Shown: one piece after another, positions 61,910 to 64,000 of the stretch
Numbering within the stretch: position 1 is the stretch's first letter
Layout of the letters: every line of letters starts with the position of its first letter
From: Propionicimonas sp.
GTDB taxonomy: Bacteria; Actinomycetota; Actinomycetes; Propionibacteriales; Propionibacteriaceae
Length of the DNA: 64,000 bases
NCBI GenBank assembly: GCA_013791955.1
Contig: VMSW01000007.1
Span: 1,178,001 to 1,242,000 of the forward strand
Direction: 5' to 3'
Position numbers and translations under genes: made by a program
Notes under the pieces: model-generated
Told to the model about the DNA's origin: nothing
Database searches by the model: none
The model's input: the letters and a program-made list of their open reading frames with translations, nothing else

Positions 61910-63171
61910 CCCAACCGACCAACCCGAACCTGGCACCGGGGCTGGCTCCGATCGTCGGGCCGCGGATCAGTTCCCGGCTGATGCCATTGCTCAACATGGC
62001 CGCCGCGCCGAATCTGACCGAAACCTCATTGCCGGCCTTGCAGCCCAGCACGACAGTGTCGCGGTTGCGGCGAGTGCAGGCCTTGGTGGTGATCGCGGTT
62101 TTGGTGCTGGGCGCGATCAGCGCTTTGCAGCTGTTCGATTTGCGCGCCCAACTCGCCTCCGCACCGCAACTCTCAGCACAGTACGACCGGCTGGCCACGA
62201 TCGAGGCCGACCTGACCGAAGCTGGCAACCTGGCCAGCCTGCGGTCGGTGGGGGCGACATCGGCTGAAGTCACCACGCGTTTGAACTCGGCTGCCGCTGG
62301 CCTGGTCGCCGCTGCCGCTCAGCGTCCAAGCGATCAGGGCACGCTGGGCGAACTCAGCGCAGCCACCACCCGCTATGGCGCTGCACTGCTGGCCAATCCG
62401 TCCTCAACTCAGCAAGTGGCCCAAGCCGACAAGACCCTCACCACCGAGTTGCTCCCCAAGCTCGCCGCCCTGCGTGCCAGCCTGCAGACGGAGGCAACCC
62501 AGCGCTCCTGGAGCTACAACTCGATCGTGCTGTGGGCGGCCGCTTTGCTAGCGATCGGTGCCCTGGGCCTGGGTTTGGTTGAACTGGCTCGCTTGAGTCA
62601 CCGCTATCTCAACATCGGGGTGGCAGTGGCGCTGGTGGCGGCGATCGTGATCGCGATCACCGGCCTGGCTGGAGTCGATCAGGCCAGTGCCGCCGACACC
62701 ACCAGCCGCACTACCAAGTTCAAGACCGTGGTTGGCGTGGCCGACGGACGCCTCGCGCTGGCCGAATACCGCCGCTCCGCTACCCGCGCCGCATTGGCCA
62801 AGACGATCTCTGCTGAGGCGCTCAAAGCCCAAGCCGCCCTGCTGGGACGCCTCCAGAACAACGCGGAGCTCCCCAAGGCCCAAGCCAAGACTCTGCTCAC
62901 CCAGTATCAGCTGGTTCAGGCAGCCTTCACCAAAGCCGCCTTCACCGAGGCCACCGCAGCGCTAATGGTGAAGGAGACCATCGCCGCTGATGCGGCCTTC
63001 GCCACCGCCGCCGCCAAGTCAACCGAGGCGGCCATCAGCGCGGCCACTAAGAAGTCGAGCGATGCGGTCACAACTTTGTTGGTTGAGGCCGGCTTCGTGC
63101 TGGTCTTCACCCTGCTGGGCGCCGCCGTTGCCTACCTGGGTGTTTCAACTCGGCTAAAGGAGTACCGGTGA
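61906..63171 (+). CDS. Four-TM membrane protein, GlnX-like sensor
   Basis: 421 residues from the ATG overlapping the AAA stop (ATGA). Helices are at about 57-77, 205-227, 235-257 and 393-414. The two outside segments (about 78-204 and 258-392) are Ala-rich and helical, each the size of a four-helix sensor bundle. This is the topology of GlnX, the membrane partner that links the glutamate-binding lipoprotein GlnH to the kinase PknG in mycobacteria. Sequence identity with GlnX is not established here. The stop overlaps the next gene (GTGA). Confidence 0.75.
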   Translation: MTQPTNPNLAPGLAPIVGPRISSRLMPLLNMAAAPNLTETSLPALQPSTTVSRLRRVQALVVIAVLVLGAISALQLFDLRAQLASAPQLSAQYDRLATIEADLTEAGNLASLRSVGATSAEVTTRLNSAAAGLVAAAAQRPSDQGTLGELSAATTRYGAALLANPSSTQQVAQADKTLTTELLPKLAALRASLQTEATQRSWSYNSIVLWAAALLAIGALGLGLVELARLSHRYLNIGVAVALVAAIVIAITGLAGVDQASAADTTSRTTKFKTVVGVADGRLALAEYRRSATRAALAKTISAEALKAQAALLGRLQNNAELPKAQAKTLLTQYQLVQAAFTKAAFTEATAALMVKETIAADAAFATAAAKSTEAAISAATKKSSDAVTTLLVEAGFVLVFTLLGAAVAYLGVSTRLKEYR

Positions 63172-64000
63172 ACGTCTCTCCCCATGCGCCGGGCAGCCTG
63201 GGTGCAGCGCCAACGGCCAAGCAAATGCTGGACTACCTCGGCCAACTCGACACCTGGCTGGCTCAACGGCGCGCCGAACTCGACACGCTAGACGCACAGA
63301 TCATTGCCACCAACCGGCAGGCCGAGCTGACCGCCGATATGTCGCTGGCGATGGCGCTGTGGCAAGCGGCCAAGACCCGGCAGAACCTGCTGCTGTCCAC
63401 CTGGGATTCCGGACGGGTGGCAGCCCAGGAGTTGGAGCGGCTCTCCGCACTGATTTGGGGACGGCTGGACACCACCACTGCGCAGGTGGCCTCACTTCAG
63501 TCGATGGCGGTCTCCCTGCCCGAAGCCGGACGGTTGTGCGACGCCCTGGTCGCCCAGCTACGTACCCGGCTCAACACCGACCCCAATGCCACTGCCCTGC
63601 AGATGCGCCTGACCGATCTGCGCGCCCAGGCCGAGCGGATCCGCGATCAGCTCAGACTGGAGCCGCCAGCATTGGCCCCGAGCGGCCAAGCCAAGCTCGC
63701 CAGCCTCACCGGTCGCATCACCGAGCTTGCCGAAAAGCAGACCCGCGGCGGCGACATCACCGGCTCGCTCAGCGCCTTGGAAATTGAGGCTGCCAAGCTG
63801 GAGCGCGATCTGATCGTCGGCGCCGCTCGGCGCCGGGAGGGCCGCGATCTGCTCACCAAGGTGCGTGAGGAACGCACCGAGCTCAGCGCCCGACAGTTCG
63901 CCGTCCAGACGCTGGCCGACCAGGCGCGGGCCGCGGTCTGGCCAGCGCCAGCAGAACAGATCCCGCAGATTGAAGCCCTTGGGCCGGTCCCGAACACCGC
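63168..64000 (+). CDS. Coiled-coil protein, C-terminus outside the window (partial)
   Basis: At least 277 residues. The GTG at 63168 overlaps the upstream stop, and the frame is open to the last base. No signal peptide is present. Long helical heptads run from about 15 to 250 (DYLGQLDTWLAQRRAELDTL, LTDLRAQAERIRDQLRLE, EIEAAKLERDLIVG), then a Pro-rich segment starts. It is likely a cytoplasmic partner of the membrane sensor. The family and the C-terminal domain cannot be judged. Confidence 0.75.
   Translation, partial: MNVSPHAPGSLGAAPTAKQMLDYLGQLDTWLAQRRAELDTLDAQIIATNRQAELTADMSLAMALWQAAKTRQNLLLSTWDSGRVAAQELERLSALIWGRLDTTTAQVASLQSMAVSLPEAGRLCDALVAQLRTRLNTDPNATALQMRLTDLRAQAERIRDQLRLEPPALAPSGQAKLASLTGRITELAEKQTRGGDITGSLSALEIEAAKLERDLIVGAARRREGRDLLTKVREERTELSARQFAVQTLADQARAAVWPAPAEQIPQIEALGPVPNT

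Noticed and set aside
60461-61936. A 491-codon open frame opposite the AAA ATPase gene
   Set aside because: Antisense shadow. The AAA motifs on the plus strand are unambiguous.

Overview
The window is high-GC DNA from an actinobacterium. The markers are WhiB1, a SigR/RsrA pair, a PdtaS-type kinase, UPF0182, bL37, AdnAB and UvrD2. A PPA1309-family gene, many leaderless-looking promoters and a Kgd-type C-terminus point to Propionibacteriales, possibly Propionibacteriaceae, but genus is not decidable by eye. Two blocks match Mycobacterium tuberculosis gene order as I recall it: whiB1-pdtaS-rshA-sigH-SRAP-aroA-rsgA (around Rv3219-Rv3228), and UPF0182-PDZ/Lon-DUF2342-ThiF-like-ABC1 kinase-uvrD2-nudC-adnB-adnA (around Rv3193c-Rv3202c).

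Layout. 1-9 kb is core: the end of kgd, whiB1, pdtaS, bL37, the sigR-rsrA redox module with a SigR-type promoter, an ECF sigma factor fused to a zinc anti-sigma domain and followed by a SRAP gene, then a coupled doxX-aroA-rsgA-hisN run. 9-15 kb is a complete oligopeptide ABC importer operon (lipoprotein, two permeases, two ATPases) ending in a coupled DUF2510 membrane protein. 15.0-23.4 kb is accessory. It starts at an initiator tRNA gene whose 3' part is repeated, imperfectly, 4.3 kb away. It holds orphan small genes, a Panacea (DUF4065) toxin-antitoxin pair, gene fragments and a frameshifted zinc-ribbon gene.

23.4-36 kb is core again: a NifX/NafY-like protein, an M16 peptidase pair, UPF0182, PPA1309, a PDZ/Lon-like protease, DUF2342, a HELAH metallopeptidase, a small DUF5679 zinc protein, a ThiF-like protein and an ABC1 kinase. 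36-40.2 kb holds an acyltransferase-3/SGNH membrane enzyme and an unrecognised secreted lipoprotein, in the place where M. tuberculosis has whiB7. 40.2-58.4 kb is a DNA-end-processing hub: uvrD2, recC-recB-recD, a GNAT enzyme, nudC, adnB and adnA. RecBCD and AdnAB lie within 16 kb of each other.

58.5-64 kb is a tightly coupled operon cut by the window end: TelA, an unknown protein, a CbxX/CfqX-type AAA ATPase, a four-TM sensor-like protein resembling GlnX, and a coiled-coil protein. I predict GlnH and PknG-type genes downstream.

TANNNT -10 boxes lying 5-9 nt before the start codon recur across both core and accessory genes. This implies widespread leaderless transcription and was used to choose several starts. 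No CRISPR array, rRNA or intact transposase was seen.
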